Source: Acidisphaera sp. S103 (GTDB lineage Bacteria > Pseudomonadota > Alphaproteobacteria > Acetobacterales > Acetobacteraceae). Taken from it: DNA of 36,426 nucleotides. A model generated the notes under the pieces. The model searched no databases. It was not told the DNA's origin and saw nothing but the letters and a program-made list of their open reading frames with translations. Below are positions 24,092 to 31,918 of the stretch, in pieces. Each line of letters begins with the position of its first letter. The stretch's first letter is position 1. Position numbers and translations under genes: made by a program. Location: contig NZ_LMUJ01000051.1 in the NCBI RefSeq assembly GCF_009765975.1, positions 233,451 through 269,876 of the forward strand. The letters run 5' to 3'.

Positions 24092-24110
24092 CAAAAGTGT
24101 GAGGAATCTA

Positions 24111-24347
24111 ATGGCAGGCACCAGCGACAAGTGGGCAGATCACGCCAAGCGGCACCTCAAGGCTGAACTAAAGCGGGCTGATGTGGGGTATGCGGAGCTG
24201 GCTCGGCGCTTAACCGAAATGGGATTGCCGGAGACGGAAGGATCGGTCACGGTAAAGATCAACCGTGGGGCATTCCCGGCATGGTTTCTTTTTGCCGTCA
24301 TGCGCGCGATCGGCGCACACACGCTACGGTTGGAAGATTGGACGTAG
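24111..24347 (+). CDS. DUF6471 family protein, helix-turn-helix-like
   Basis: A 78-residue protein. The start ATG at 24111 is chosen because GAGGAA (24101-24106) lies four bases upstream; an in-frame GTG at 24099 lacks one. KWADHAKRHLKAELKRADVG, YAELARRLTEMGLPETEGSV, TVKINRGAFPAWFLFAVMRA and IGAHTLRLEDW follow the DUF6471 pattern, which resembles a phage-repressor-type helix-turn-helix (ELARRL...TVKINRG). A role as DNA-binding regulator is likely from the fold but not demonstrated. It is divergent from the IS1595 transposase and 27 bases upstream of the membrane-anchored protein gene, with which it may be co-transcribed. Confidence 0.8.
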   Translation: MAGTSDKWADHAKRHLKAELKRADVGYAELARRLTEMGLPETEGSVTVKINRGAFPAWFLFAVMRAIGAHTLRLEDWT

Positions 24348-24374
24348 ATGATCGTAGGATAGAAAAGAGATCGC

Positions 24375-25199
24375 GTGGAAAACGAAGATGCAAGCAACGA
24401 CAAACCAGATCATCCGCTTGGCGTAGTCCCATCGTTGCGGCTTTCGTCCGGGCGCGTAGAAAATGACCTTGCCGAGGCAACACCACGCACACCAAAGAAG
24501 GGTGACGCAGCCAACCCCATACATATACGCGATCCAGACCTTGGGGATTGGACCAGTAAGCTTGTCTGGTGGACCCGCGCTCTCGTTGCGGCGACCGTGA
24601 TAAGCACCGTAGTCGCTGGCTTCCAATGGTGGGAACTGCAAAAGGCTGGGGCGCAGACTGACAAAACTATCATCCAATTGAACCGCCAAGCGGATGCCAT
24701 GCAAGCCAATACGCGCGCTTTTGTCTTTCTTAAAAATCTGGACAGAAGAACGGAACCATTTGGGGACGATATCCTTATCAAATGGCTTTATACATGGCGT
24801 AGCAACGGCACAACTGAAGCTAAACATTTGATTATACGAAGCAATTGCCACGATGAAATTATGGGGAAGGAACTGGACTTTAGCCGCTGGCCAGGAGGGG
24901 ACTCCCCAGCTTTCATTGGCCCCGACACAGAACAAACGATGGTCGGGTGCGAGACAGCGGCATCCGCACTGAAGAGCCTTGACCACCGCAACACGGGACG
25001 ATCCGATGATATCAGGTACTGGTTTTTCATATTTGGCAAAGCCACCTACGATGACGTCTTTGGCGCCAGTCACAGGCTCGAATATTGCTACCAAGTTTGG
25101 TGGGATAATAGACGAATTGACCTTGGTTTTGAACTCATTCCCTGCGACGGCGTAAACGCCCGGCACAACTGCGCTGACGAAGATTGCCCAAATGATTAA
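24375..25199 (+). CDS. Membrane-anchored hypothetical protein
   Basis: A 274-residue protein starting at GTG 24375. A polar N-terminal tail of about 60 residues precedes one transmembrane helix (about 67-85, RALVAATVISTVVAGFQWW). A short coiled-coil-like stretch (TDKTIIQLNRQADAMQANTR) follows, then a beta-rich soluble domain with RAFVFLKNLD and YWFFIFGKATYDDVFGASHR. The order TM, heptads, 'R.YVF', and 'G...Y.DVFG..H' is shared by many uncharacterised proteobacterial proteins found in variable regions; none has a known activity. A 303-codon antisense frame over the same DNA is considered a shadow. Lower GC than flanking genes indicates island origin. Confidence 0.7.
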   Translation: MENEDASNDKPDHPLGVVPSLRLSSGRVENDLAEATPRTPKKGDAANPIHIRDPDLGDWTSKLVWWTRALVAATVISTVVAGFQWWELQKAGAQTDKTIIQLNRQADAMQANTRAFVFLKNLDRRTEPFGDDILIKWLYTWRSNGTTEAKHLIIRSNCHDEIMGKELDFSRWPGGDSPAFIGPDTEQTMVGCETAASALKSLDHRNTGRSDDIRYWFFIFGKATYDDVFGASHRLEYCYQVWWDNRRIDLGFELIPCDGVNARHNCADEDCPND

Positions 25200-25332
25200 C
25201 GCGGCCACCGCCGCCCATGCCAAGGGGCGCACCACCCTAACTCACCGCACCCTCCTTCGTTCGGGATCGGGCGTCGGAAGCGAGGCACGAGCGCCACGTT
25301 GAGAATGTGGCAACTCGGCACGGTAATTGCAT

Positions 25333-25357
25333 CGCCGAGACCATTCCGGTCTCGGTG
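25333..25357. terminator. Hairpin in the intergenic region after the membrane-anchored gene
   Basis: CGCCGAGACC (25333-25342) pairs with GGTCTCGGTG (25348-25357) over ten positions (one G-T) around ATTCC. There is no T-run on the plus strand, so it is a possible terminator of the island transcript at best. Confidence 0.4.
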
Positions 25358-25410
25358 GCGGCTGATACATAATACCGCGTAAAAGTCAAGATCATCATCG
25401 TCCGAAGGTA

Positions 25411-25448
25411 GGGAGTTGGCTGGCCCGTGCGTGGGCCAGCCGATTCCC
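25411..25448 (-). terminator. Hairpin downstream of the hydratase gene
   Basis: GGCTGGCCC (25418-25426) and GGGCCAGCC (25433-25441) pair perfectly around GTGCGT. The stem extends outward to 25411 and 25448 with two mismatches. It begins nine bases after the stop of the minus-strand hydratase gene. No U-run follows, so efficiency is uncertain. Confidence 0.55.
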
Positions 25449-25456
25449 GCGAGGAT

Positions 25457-26209
25457 TTAGGCCGACATCGCGGTTTTCACTGTTCCCACGCCCGAAAATA
25501 CCGTTTCGATCTTGTCACCAGGGGCGATCGGGAACTGCCGCGTGAACGACCCGGTCATGACGATTTCCCCGGCTTTCAGGCGTCTGCCGTAGGCACCCAA
25601 TTTCGCCGCTAACCACACAATCGAATTCAGCGGATTGCCGAGAACCGCGTCGCCGGTCCCGGTTCCGACCTGTTGGTTGTTCACCGTCACACGAGCCTCG
25701 ATCGTCGTCAGGTCGGCGGGCAGCGCTACGGGCGATCCCAGGATAACCGTCTTCTGCTGCGCGTTGTCCGCCAGCGCGAGGGCGATCTGTTCGGTGAACG
25801 GACCGCGCGTCTCGATGATTTCCAGCGATGGATAGACGACGTCGATCGCCGCGCGTGCCTCGTCCAAATTGACCGTGCCCGACAGATCGACACGCAGGCG
25901 CATGCAGAGTTCGTTCTCAAACCCCGGCGCGATCAGGTCCGTGGGGGCGAAGACATGCCCCGACGGCTTGCTGTCCAGCACACAGCCGAACACCGGCTCA
26001 TGAAAGCCGAACTGCTGCTGGATCGCCGGCGCCGTCAGCCCGACTTTCCAGCCGATCTGCCGCTCCCCGGCGGCGCGGCGGCGTTCGATCAGACCAAGCT
26101 GGATGGCATAGGACTGGTCGACGGTGAGTTTCCCGAAATACGCCGGCGGGAAGTAAACGCCTTGTTGCCGGGACTGCCAGAAGGCCTCGATCAGGCTGTC
26201 GTTGTTCAT
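25457..26209 (-). CDS. 2-keto-4-pentenoate hydratase family protein (FAH superfamily)
   Basis: A 250-residue enzyme of the MhpD/hpcG type. ERRRAAGERQIGWKVGLTAPAIQQQFGFHEPVFG is the family's conserved opening, followed by the metal-binding acidic cluster FENELCMRL, then VYPSLEIIETR, AVLGNPLNSIVWLAAKLGAYG and LKAGEIVMTGSFTRQFPIAPGD. Relatives hydrate 2-oxopent-4-enoate in meta-cleavage pathways or decarboxylate 4-oxalocrotonate. No ring-cleavage dioxygenase, aldolase or acylating dehydrogenase is nearby, so the pathway is unknown. It is divergent from the AroQ-fold gene, sharing an 82-base promoter region. Confidence 0.92.
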   Translation of the reverse strand: MNNDSLIEAFWQSRQQGVYFPPAYFGKLTVDQSYAIQLGLIERRRAAGERQIGWKVGLTAPAIQQQFGFHEPVFGCVLDSKPSGHVFAPTDLIAPGFENELCMRLRVDLSGTVNLDEARAAIDVVYPSLEIIETRGPFTEQIALALADNAQQKTVILGSPVALPADLTTIEARVTVNNQQVGTGTGDAVLGNPLNSIVWLAAKLGAYGRRLKAGEIVMTGSFTRQFPIAPGDKIETVFSGVGTVKTAMSA

Positions 26210-26291
26210 GGTTTCCTCTCCTCAGGCGCTTGTCAGCCTCGGGCCGCTCGCCTACCGTCCGCGCCGTTGCATCGTCAGGGGAAGCGTCGCC

Positions 26292-26723
26292 ATGAAAATC
26301 CTCGTTGTCCAGGGGGCCGGCATGAATATGCGCGGCAAAACGCAAACCGAGATTTTCGGCACGATGACGCTGGATCAATACAACCAGCACATAACCCAAT
26401 ACGCCGCCGAACTGGATATCGAGGTGGAGATCTTCCACTCCAACGTCGAGGGCGAGGTCATCAACCGGTTGTACGCGGCGAATGACCAGGGTTTCGACGG
26501 CGCACTGGTCAATCCGGCGGGGTTCTCGCGCGGCTATCCGGCGCTGACGGCGGCGATCAGCCAGGTGACGTTCCCGGTGATCGAGGTCCATATCTCCAAC
26601 CCGGTGCGGCGGGGCCCGGTGTCCGATACGGCGCAGGTCAGCCTGGGAATGGTCACCGGCTTCGGCGTCCTGGGCTATTATCTGGCACTGCGCGGCCTGC
26701 GCGACACGGCCAAGCGCCGGTAG
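26292..26723 (+). CDS. Type II dehydroquinase (AroQ) fold protein with substituted active site
   Basis: A 143-residue flavodoxin-like protein with the AroQ layout: MKILVVQGAGMNMRG, TMTLDQYNQHITQYAAEL, EGEVINRLYAA, LVNPAGFS, FPVIEVHISN and GFGVLGYYLAL. Compared with Mycobacterium tuberculosis AroQ by eye, the proton-relay His (EVHIS) and an Asn (VNP) are kept. The catalytic Tyr of 'YG' is Phe (TEIFG), the catalytic Arg of the RREP loop is Thr, Asn12 is Gly, and the THTS and RD substrate-binding residues are changed. It therefore probably does not carry out the shikimate step and may act on another substrate. The start at 26292 (MKIL) is chosen by homology, with AGGGGAAG upstream. It is divergent from the hydratase gene. 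Confidence 0.85.
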   Translation: MKILVVQGAGMNMRGKTQTEIFGTMTLDQYNQHITQYAAELDIEVEIFHSNVEGEVINRLYAANDQGFDGALVNPAGFSRGYPALTAAISQVTFPVIEVHISNPVRRGPVSDTAQVSLGMVTGFGVLGYYLALRGLRDTAKRR

Positions 26724-26735
26724 CCGTCCGTCCCA

Positions 26736-26754
26736 CCGCGCCGACCGAGCGCGG
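26736..26754. terminator. Short hairpin between convergent genes
   Basis: CCGCGC (26736-26741) and GCGCGG (26749-26754) with a 7-base loop, in the 36-base gap between two converging stop codons. Short stem and no T-run. Confidence 0.4.
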
Positions 26755-26759
26755 CTGTC

Positions 26760-27347
26760 TCAGTCTTCGGGATGTCCCGGAGGAGAGCTGTCGCCTGCGC
26801 CCAACGTCAACTGGAACAGCACGGTGTCGAGCCACCGCCCATGCTTGTGGCCGATGGATTGGAGCACGCCCACGCGACGGAACCCGCACCGTTCGTGCAG
26901 GCGGATGGAGCCGATGTTGGCGCTGTCGCCGACGACGGCCACCATCTGCCGGAAACCGCGTGCTTCGCAAGCCGCCACCAGCGCCATCAGCAGCCGCTTT
27001 CCGATCCCTCGGCCGATAGCGTCGGGGCGTAGGTAGACCGAGTTCTCGACTGTGTTCCGATAAGCCACGCGGGGACGATAAAATCCGGCATAGGCGTATC
27101 CGCACAGCACGCCGCCTTCCTCGGCCACCAGATAGGGGAAGTCGTGCCGCAGAAGGTCGGAACGGCGCCGCGCCATCTCCTCCATCGAAGGAGGGTCGGT
27201 CTCGAATGACGCCGAACCGTGCAGGACATGGTGGCTGTAGATCGCCGCGATCGCCTCCAGATCGCCGTCGCGGCTCGGCCGGACGCTGATCGCGCCCACC
27301 ATCGTGGATGTATCCGTGGAGAATGATTGAGGGATGTGCAGGGTCAT
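26760..27347 (-). CDS. GNAT acetyltransferase, phosphinothricin acetyltransferase-like
   Basis: A 195-residue N-acetyltransferase. After a short variable N-terminus, ISVRPSRDGDLEAIAAIYSHHVLHGSASFETDPP is the typical opening of the PAT/YncA group. GYAYAGFYRPRVAYRNTVENSVYL carries the central strands, RGIGKRLLMALVAACEARG is the acetyl-CoA pyrophosphate loop (motif A), and SIRLHERCGFRRVGVLQSIGHK ends the fold. Relatives acetylate phosphinothricin, methionine sulfone or other small amines; the real substrate is not evident. The start is put at 27347, four bases after the DUF1127 stop, with GGTGAG inside that gene's end; a second Met at 27302 is possible. It forms an operon with the DUF1127 gene. 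Confidence 0.88.
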   Translation of the reverse strand: MTLHIPQSFSTDTSTMVGAISVRPSRDGDLEAIAAIYSHHVLHGSASFETDPPSMEEMARRRSDLLRHDFPYLVAEEGGVLCGYAYAGFYRPRVAYRNTVENSVYLRPDAIGRGIGKRLLMALVAACEARGFRQMVAVVGDSANIGSIRLHERCGFRRVGVLQSIGHKHGRWLDTVLFQLTLGAGDSSPPGHPED

Positions 27348-27351
27348 AAGC

Positions 27352-27642
27352 TCACCAAGGTTGCGTGAAGGCGATGGGCTTGCGCTTGATCGCGTCGAAG
27401 TCGGGGCGCTGCGCCTGTGGCTGACGGCGTCCCGCGCCGATATCTTCCAGCAGCCGGCCATCCAGGGTGTGAAGACGTTCAATCTGGCGGAAACCGGAAT
27501 GCTCCGAACCGACGAGGTAAAGCCACGCTTCGCGCCAGAGACCGGTAACTGGAGCCAGCCTATGGACAACCCGGCGCCTCAGTGTTGTCGAATCTGGCCC
27601 GGCTGCCGGCCTCGCGATAGGTAGAGTGGGCGTTGACATCAT
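27352..27642 (-). CDS. DUF1127-containing small protein
   Basis: A 96-residue basic protein, MMSTPTLPIARPAAGP at the N-terminus. The DUF1127 core lies at about residues 52-70 (RQIERLHTLDGRLLEDIGAG) and the tail contains FDAIKRKPIAFTQPW. Short DUF1127 proteins are Arg-rich, typical of alphaproteobacteria, and some bind RNA or affect stress and envelope physiology (for example CcaF1 of Rhodobacter sphaeroides). It is the first gene of a two-gene unit with the GNAT gene and is divergent from a LysR regulator, which probably controls it. Confidence 0.75.
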   Translation of the reverse strand: MMSTPTLPIARPAAGPDSTTLRRRVVHRLAPVTGLWREAWLYLVGSEHSGFRQIERLHTLDGRLLEDIGAGRRQPQAQRPDFDAIKRKPIAFTQPW

Positions 27643-27718
27643 GGGTTCAGGCTCAGCGAAAGAGGCTATGTGCGGAAGAAAAACTTTCGAATGCCACGCA
27701 TTAGAATAATATTAGCTT
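27643..27718. promoter_or_regulatory. Divergent promoter/operator between LysR and DUF1127-GNAT
   Basis: A 76-base, AT-rich spacer. TTAGAATAATATTAG (27701-27715) gives a T-N11-A type LysR box and TAATATTA is a self-complementary octamer. Elements resembling -10 boxes (TAGAAT, TAATAT) occur there. The arrangement is classical for LysR autoregulation. Confidence 0.45.
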
Positions 27719-28609
27719 ATGGTTCTTCCCTCTCTGCGCCAGCTCCGCAGCTTCCTAGCCGCCGTTGAGACAGGCAGCGTCACCACCGCCGCCCGGTCGC
27801 TCGGGCTGACTCAGCCCGCCATCAGCCAGCAGCTTCGCCAGCTTGAGTTGACCGTCGGGACTCGCCTGCTGGATCGGGTGGGCGGCAAGCTGCTGCCCAC
27901 GGCGGCCGGCCAAGCCCTGCTGGAACCGGCTCGTCGTGCCCAATCGGCGGCGGAAGACGCGGTATCGGCGATGGCCGCTTATCGTTCGGGGGAAACCGGC
28001 CGCGTTCGCCTGGGAACCGGCGCGACCGCGTGTATCTATCTGCTGCCGCCGGTGCTTGAGGCCGCGCGAAAACGCATGCCGGGCCTGGAGATCATCGTCG
28101 TCATCGGCAATAGCGAGGACGTTGTGCAAAAGGTCGAGACCGGCGACCTCGACATTGCCCTGGTGACGCTGCCGGTTTCGATTTCGCGCTCCCTGAGCAT
28201 GACCCGGCTGCGATCCGATCCATTGATGGCCCTTCTGCCGGCCGGCATGACACCAAGCACGCGGACGGTCACGCCGGCGCAGATCGGACAATGGCCGCTG
28301 ATCCTGTATGAGGCGGGCGGAACCACGCGCACCATCGTGGATAGCTGGTTCCGGCACGCCGCCGTCAAGGCCCGTCCGATCATGGAGCTTGGCAGTGTCG
28401 AGGCGATCAAAGTACTCGTCGGCAGTGGACTCGGTGCCGCGATTCTGCCGGGGATGGCCGTTCAGGAACCGATCGGCGACACCGTGACGAAGCCGCTGCA
28501 TCCCGCGCTGTCACGCGATCTCGGCGTTGTCCTGCACAAGGAAAAAGTGCGGGAACGCGGCCTTCGGGTCTTCACGGAGGAACTCGACAGACTGAGGCAC
28601 TGCCAATAG
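27719..28609 (+). CDS. LysR-family transcriptional regulator
   Basis: A 296-residue LysR protein. The N-terminal winged helix-turn-helix is LRQLRSFLAAVETGSVTTAARSLGLTQPAISQQLRQLELTVGTRLLDR (about residues 5-53). A linker helix and a periplasmic-binding-protein-like effector domain follow, with GRVRLGTGATACIYLLPPVL, DLDIALVTLPV and GSVEAIKVLVGSGLGAAILP. The effector is unknown. It is divergent from, and presumably regulates, the DUF1127-GNAT unit. It is convergent with the HugZ-like gene, and the 118-base gap holds nothing recognisable. Confidence 0.93.
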   Translation: MVLPSLRQLRSFLAAVETGSVTTAARSLGLTQPAISQQLRQLELTVGTRLLDRVGGKLLPTAAGQALLEPARRAQSAAEDAVSAMAAYRSGETGRVRLGTGATACIYLLPPVLEAARKRMPGLEIIVVIGNSEDVVQKVETGDLDIALVTLPVSISRSLSMTRLRSDPLMALLPAGMTPSTRTVTPAQIGQWPLILYEAGGTTRTIVDSWFRHAAVKARPIMELGSVEAIKVLVGSGLGAAILPGMAVQEPIGDTVTKPLHPALSRDLGVVLHKEKVRERGLRVFTEELDRLRHCQ

Positions 28610-28727
28610 CCAATTCATTTGTCCGGTTCAGGTATGACAATCGCCCGATCGGCTTGAGCCGTGAGGCGAATCGAGGATGCGGGCAACAAGCGGGGACGAA
28701 GTGAGGCTTGATCCGGGGTTCCGGCAA

Positions 28728-29432
28728 TTAGGACCGAGCCCTCGCCACCATCTCCACCAACGCCCGCCGGACGTCCCCCGCGTCCTTCACCGGCCCCGGC
28801 CAAGCGAGCCGCACCACCTTGTCCCCCAGCGCCAGGTCGAACCCGTCCACATCCGTCGTGACCATCCGCCAGTCGCCTGCCGCCCCGGCGATCGCCGCCA
28901 GCGCATCCGGATGATCCTGGTTGCAATGCGCCAGTATCCCCGGTTCGGCTGCCAGCAACGCTGCCACGGCCGCTGCGTCGGGCGTCAAATCCGCTGTCTT
29001 CAGCCGGAATGCGCGGCCAAACCCGCCGACCAGCAGTCCCGCGGCCGGCGCAATCCGCCAGGTCGCGAAATCCCCAAAGTCGGCGTACAGCGACGCATAC
29101 GGATGCACGGCCAAAAACCGCGCCTTTAACGTCGCATCGTCCACCACCTGGGCGACCCCGGTGACCGTTACCCGAGGTGTCGTCTGCGGGTTGGGCGATT
29201 CCGCCGCTCCACTCACCATTACCGAACAGCGCGGATCGGCCGTCAGATGCCGCGTGTGCTCCGACAGGCGGGACAGCAGCAGCAGCAGCGACCCATCCGG
29301 CATGCAGGCCGGCGTGACGAGGGATGCGAACGGCTGGCCGGCGGCACTGGTCGCCAGACATCCGCCCCGCGCGGCCCGCAGCAGGCAACGGGCCTGGAAT
29401 GCCGGACTTTCATCAACAGATGATGATGCCAT
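28728..29432 (-). CDS. HugZ-like pyridoxamine 5'-phosphate oxidase-fold protein
   Basis: A 234-residue protein. The N-terminal flavin-reductase-like split barrel shows [54 protein letters not shown] and [11 protein letters not shown]. The C-terminal DUF2470-type part carries [17 protein letters not shown]. This two-domain plan is that of HugZ/HutZ haem-utilisation proteins and their plain relatives, which bind haem or FMN. The start at 29432 is chosen since GGGGGTGA lies a few bases upstream, not the longer in-frame start at 29480. It is divergent from chvI across a 101-base promoter region. Haem-oxygenase activity is not established for this subgroup. Confidence 0.88.
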   Translation of the reverse strand: MASSSVDESPAFQARCLLRAARGGCLATSAAGQPFASLVTPACMPDGSLLLLLSRLSEHTRHLTADPRCSVMVSGAAESPNPQTTPRVTVTGVAQVVDDATLKARFLAVHPYASLYADFGDFATWRIAPAAGLLVGGFGRAFRLKTADLTPDAAAVAALLAAEPGILAHCNQDHPDALAAIAGAAGDWRMVTTDVDGFDLALGDKVVRLAWPGPVKDAGDVRRALVEMVARARS

Positions 29433-29533
29433 ATTTTGTTCACCCCCAATCCTTGGCTCACGATGGCCGCAATCCGCCACAATCGTCCGTCATACCGTGC
29501 TACGACGGTACCGAGACCATCAAGGAACCCCAG

Positions 29534-30235
29534 ATGAAGCAGACCATCGCCCTGGTCGACGACGACCGCAACATCCTGACCAGCGTCTCCATGACTCTGG
29601 AGCAGGAGGGCTTTACCGTCCGCACCTACACCGACGGCGAAAGCGCCCTGCAGGGTCTGACCGCCAAGCCGGTGGACCTGGCCGTGCTCGACATCAAGAT
29701 GCCGCGCATGGACGGGATGGAGCTGCTGCAGCGCCTGCGCCAGCGCAGCACCATGCCGGTGATCTTCCTGACCTCGAAGGATGAGGAAGTCGACGAACTG
29801 ATGGGCCTGCGCCTGGGTGCCGACGATTACATCACCAAGCCGTTCAGCCAGCGCCTGCTGCTGGAGCGGATCAGGGCATTACTGCGCCGCAATGAAGCCG
29901 GCAAGGCCGAAGGCTCCGGCACCGCGCCCGGCGGCGTCATGACCCGCGGCGACCTGGTACTGGATGAAACCAAGCACCAATGCACCTGGAAGGGTCACGA
30001 CATCCAGTTGACGGTCACGGAATTCCTGCTGGTGAAGGCGCTGGCCGCCCGCCCCGGCATGGTGAAAAGCCGCGACCAACTGATTGACGCGGCGTATGGC
30101 GAAAACATCTACGTCGACGATCGCACCATCGACAGCCACGTGAAGCGGATCCGGAAAAAATTCCGCATCGGCACCGAAGAATTCAACTACATCGAGACGC
30201 TCTACGGTATCGGCTATCGCTACAAGGAGCATTGA
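29534..30235 (+). CDS. chvI: Response regulator ChvI (OmpR family)
   Basis: A 233-residue response regulator. The receiver domain has the acidic pocket D9-D10 (IALVDDD), the phosphoacceptor D53 ([14 protein letters not shown]), the conserved Thr of FLTSKDE and the Lys of ITKPFS. The OmpR-type winged helix has [31 protein letters not shown], then [19 protein letters not shown] and YGIGYRYKE. The [19 protein letters not shown] block is characteristic of ChvI, which with ChvG controls envelope, acid and exopolysaccharide responses in alphaproteobacteria. ATG 29534 has AAGGAA six bases upstream. It is directly followed by chvG. Confidence 0.95.
   Translation: MKQTIALVDDDRNILTSVSMTLEQEGFTVRTYTDGESALQGLTAKPVDLAVLDIKMPRMDGMELLQRLRQRSTMPVIFLTSKDEEVDELMGLRLGADDYITKPFSQRLLLERIRALLRRNEAGKAEGSGTAPGGVMTRGDLVLDETKHQCTWKGHDIQLTVTEFLLVKALAARPGMVKSRDQLIDAAYGENIYVDDRTIDSHVKRIRKKFRIGTEEFNYIETLYGIGYRYKEH
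30224..30229 (+). promoter_or_regulatory. Ribosome-binding site deciding a TTG start for chvG
   Basis: AAGGAG lies inside the last codons of chvI, six bases before TTG 30236. The chvI stop TGA (30233-30235) abuts the TTG directly. Confidence 0.8.
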
Positions 30236-31912
30236 TTGCCCGACGGTGGACGCCTGTTCGGTCTGACCCGCTCGGCCGTCCCCAAACGGCGGTACCGGCC
30301 GCGCTGGGTGTCCCCCCTGCTACGGCGCATCCTGCTGGTCAACGCTCTGCCGCTGGCGCTGCTGGTGATGGCACTGCTGTACCTCGACCAATACCAGAAC
30401 GGGCTGCTGGAATCCCAGGTCACCGCGCTGCGCGAACAGGCAAGGGTGTTCGCCGGTGCGCTGGGCGAAAGCGCGGTGCGCACCACCGATCCGGACAACC
30501 CCAAGCTGGTGGCGGAAGTCGCCGCCTCTCTGTTGCGCCGTCTCACCGAACCCACGCCGGACGCCCAGGCCCGGCTTTACGCCCCGGATGGCACCATCCT
30601 GGCGAATTCCCGGGTGCGGGAGGGGCCGGGCGGTGTGATCACCACCGAACCGCTGCCGCCGCCGCTGGAGCATGGGCCGATCATCGCGGCGATCGGCTGG
30701 GTCTACGACAGCATCCTGGGCTTCCTGCCGCATGACATGCCGGCCACCCTGGTCGATACGACGCCCTCGGCCGGCGGTCCCGACTGGCAGCCGGACGTGA
30801 AGGAGGAACTGCGCCTCAGCAGCGCCGGCAACAGCAACGAAACCCCACCCTATATCCGCCGCACCAAGGACAACCGCCTGCTGGTCACCGTCGCCGTGCC
30901 GGTGGAACGCGACAAGCATACCGTCGGCATCATCTCGCTGACGCGGGAGGCCAGGGAGGTGGACGAAAGCCTGTTCAGCGTGCGGATGTCGATCCTGGGG
31001 CTGTTCGGCATGGCGCTGGGCCTGACCGTGCTGCTGTCCTGGTACATGTCGCTGACCATCGCCCGCCCGATCCTGCGGCTGGCCGAGGCGGCGGCGGACA
31101 TGCGCGAAGGCGGCGGACGGTCCGGCAGCGTTCCGCCGTCACTGCTTCGGCGGCGCGATGAGGTGGGGGCGCTGGCTTCGGCGCTGGCCGACAGTTCCAC
31201 CGCGTTGTGGGAGCGGATGGACGCGACCGAACGCTTCGCCGCCGATGTGGCGCACGAAATCAAGAACCCGCTGTCGTCGATCCGCAGCGCCATCGAGACG
31301 CTGCTGCGGATCGAGGACCCCAATCGCCAGCGGCAGTTGCTGACCATCATCGCGCAGGACGTGGTGCGGCTGGACCGGTTGATCAGCGACGTTTCCGACG
31401 CGTCGCGGCTGGATGCGGAGCTGTCGCGGGTCACCGCGGAGCCGGTCGACGTGGTGCCGATCCTGCGGACGCTGCAGGAGCTGGATGAGGCCACCCGCGA
31501 CCCGGACAACGACCCCAAGCTGGAGGTCGTCGCACCGCCGAACGGGTTGCGCATCTGGGCGGTGGAGGACCGGCTGGTGCAGGTGCTGCGGAACCTGATC
31601 GGCAACGCGCATTCGTTCAGCCCGCGGCGCGGCCGGATCGCGGTGCGGGTTCGCGATACCGGCGGAACGGCGGAACTGAGCGTGGAGGATGACGGCCCCG
31701 GCATACCCGACGCGAACCTGGAGCATATTTTCGACCGGTTCTACTCCGAACGGCCGAAAGGCGAGAGTTTTGGGCAGCATTCGGGCCTGGGCCTGTCGAT
31801 CAGCCGGCAGATCGTCGAGGCACTGCATGGGCAGATATCCGCCGAGAACCGCCGCGACGGCGCCGGCCGGGTGCTGGGGGCCAGGTTTATCGTGCGGTTG
31901 CCGCTGGTGTAG
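30236..31912 (+). CDS. chvG: Sensor histidine kinase ChvG
   Basis: A 558-residue membrane kinase. TM1 is at about residues 28-46 (LLRRILLVNALPLALLVMAL). The periplasmic stimulus-sensing domain contains QYQNGLLESQVTALREQARV, a ChvG hallmark. TM2 lies near 245-268 (MSILGLFGMALGLTVLLSWY), followed by HAMP. The dimerisation domain carries His340 in ADVAHEIKNPLSSIRSAIE, and the ATPase domain has NLIGNAHSFSP, EDDGPGIP, FDRFYSERPKGESFGQHSG and LGLSISRQIV. The start is TTG, abutting the chvI stop, with AAGGAG placed correctly. The downstream hprK-PTS genes that follow chvG in rhizobia are absent; a hairpin terminator and a convergent gene follow. Confidence 0.95.
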   Translation: MPDGGRLFGLTRSAVPKRRYRPRWVSPLLRRILLVNALPLALLVMALLYLDQYQNGLLESQVTALREQARVFAGALGESAVRTTDPDNPKLVAEVAASLLRRLTEPTPDAQARLYAPDGTILANSRVREGPGGVITTEPLPPPLEHGPIIAAIGWVYDSILGFLPHDMPATLVDTTPSAGGPDWQPDVKEELRLSSAGNSNETPPYIRRTKDNRLLVTVAVPVERDKHTVGIISLTREAREVDESLFSVRMSILGLFGMALGLTVLLSWYMSLTIARPILRLAEAAADMREGGGRSGSVPPSLLRRRDEVGALASALADSSTALWERMDATERFAADVAHEIKNPLSSIRSAIETLLRIEDPNRQRQLLTIIAQDVVRLDRLISDVSDASRLDAELSRVTAEPVDVVPILRTLQELDEATRDPDNDPKLEVVAPPNGLRIWAVEDRLVQVLRNLIGNAHSFSPRRGRIAVRVRDTGGTAELSVEDDGPGIPDANLEHIFDRFYSERPKGESFGQHSGLGLSISRQIVEALHGQISAENRRDGAGRVLGARFIVRLPLV

Positions 31913-31918
31913 GAAGGG

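Noticed and set aside
24324..25235. A 303-codon minus-strand open frame with hydrophobic segments opposite the membrane-anchored protein gene
   Set aside because: It fully overlaps the plus-strand gene, which has recognisable family features (TM, heptads, Y.DVFG..H). The minus frame has no recognised domain and no convincing ribosome site.
25260..25410. Possible tRNA or small RNA, because of two hairpins
   Set aside because: No cloverleaf with a T-arm GGTTCNANNCC pattern could be built; only simple hairpins are supported.
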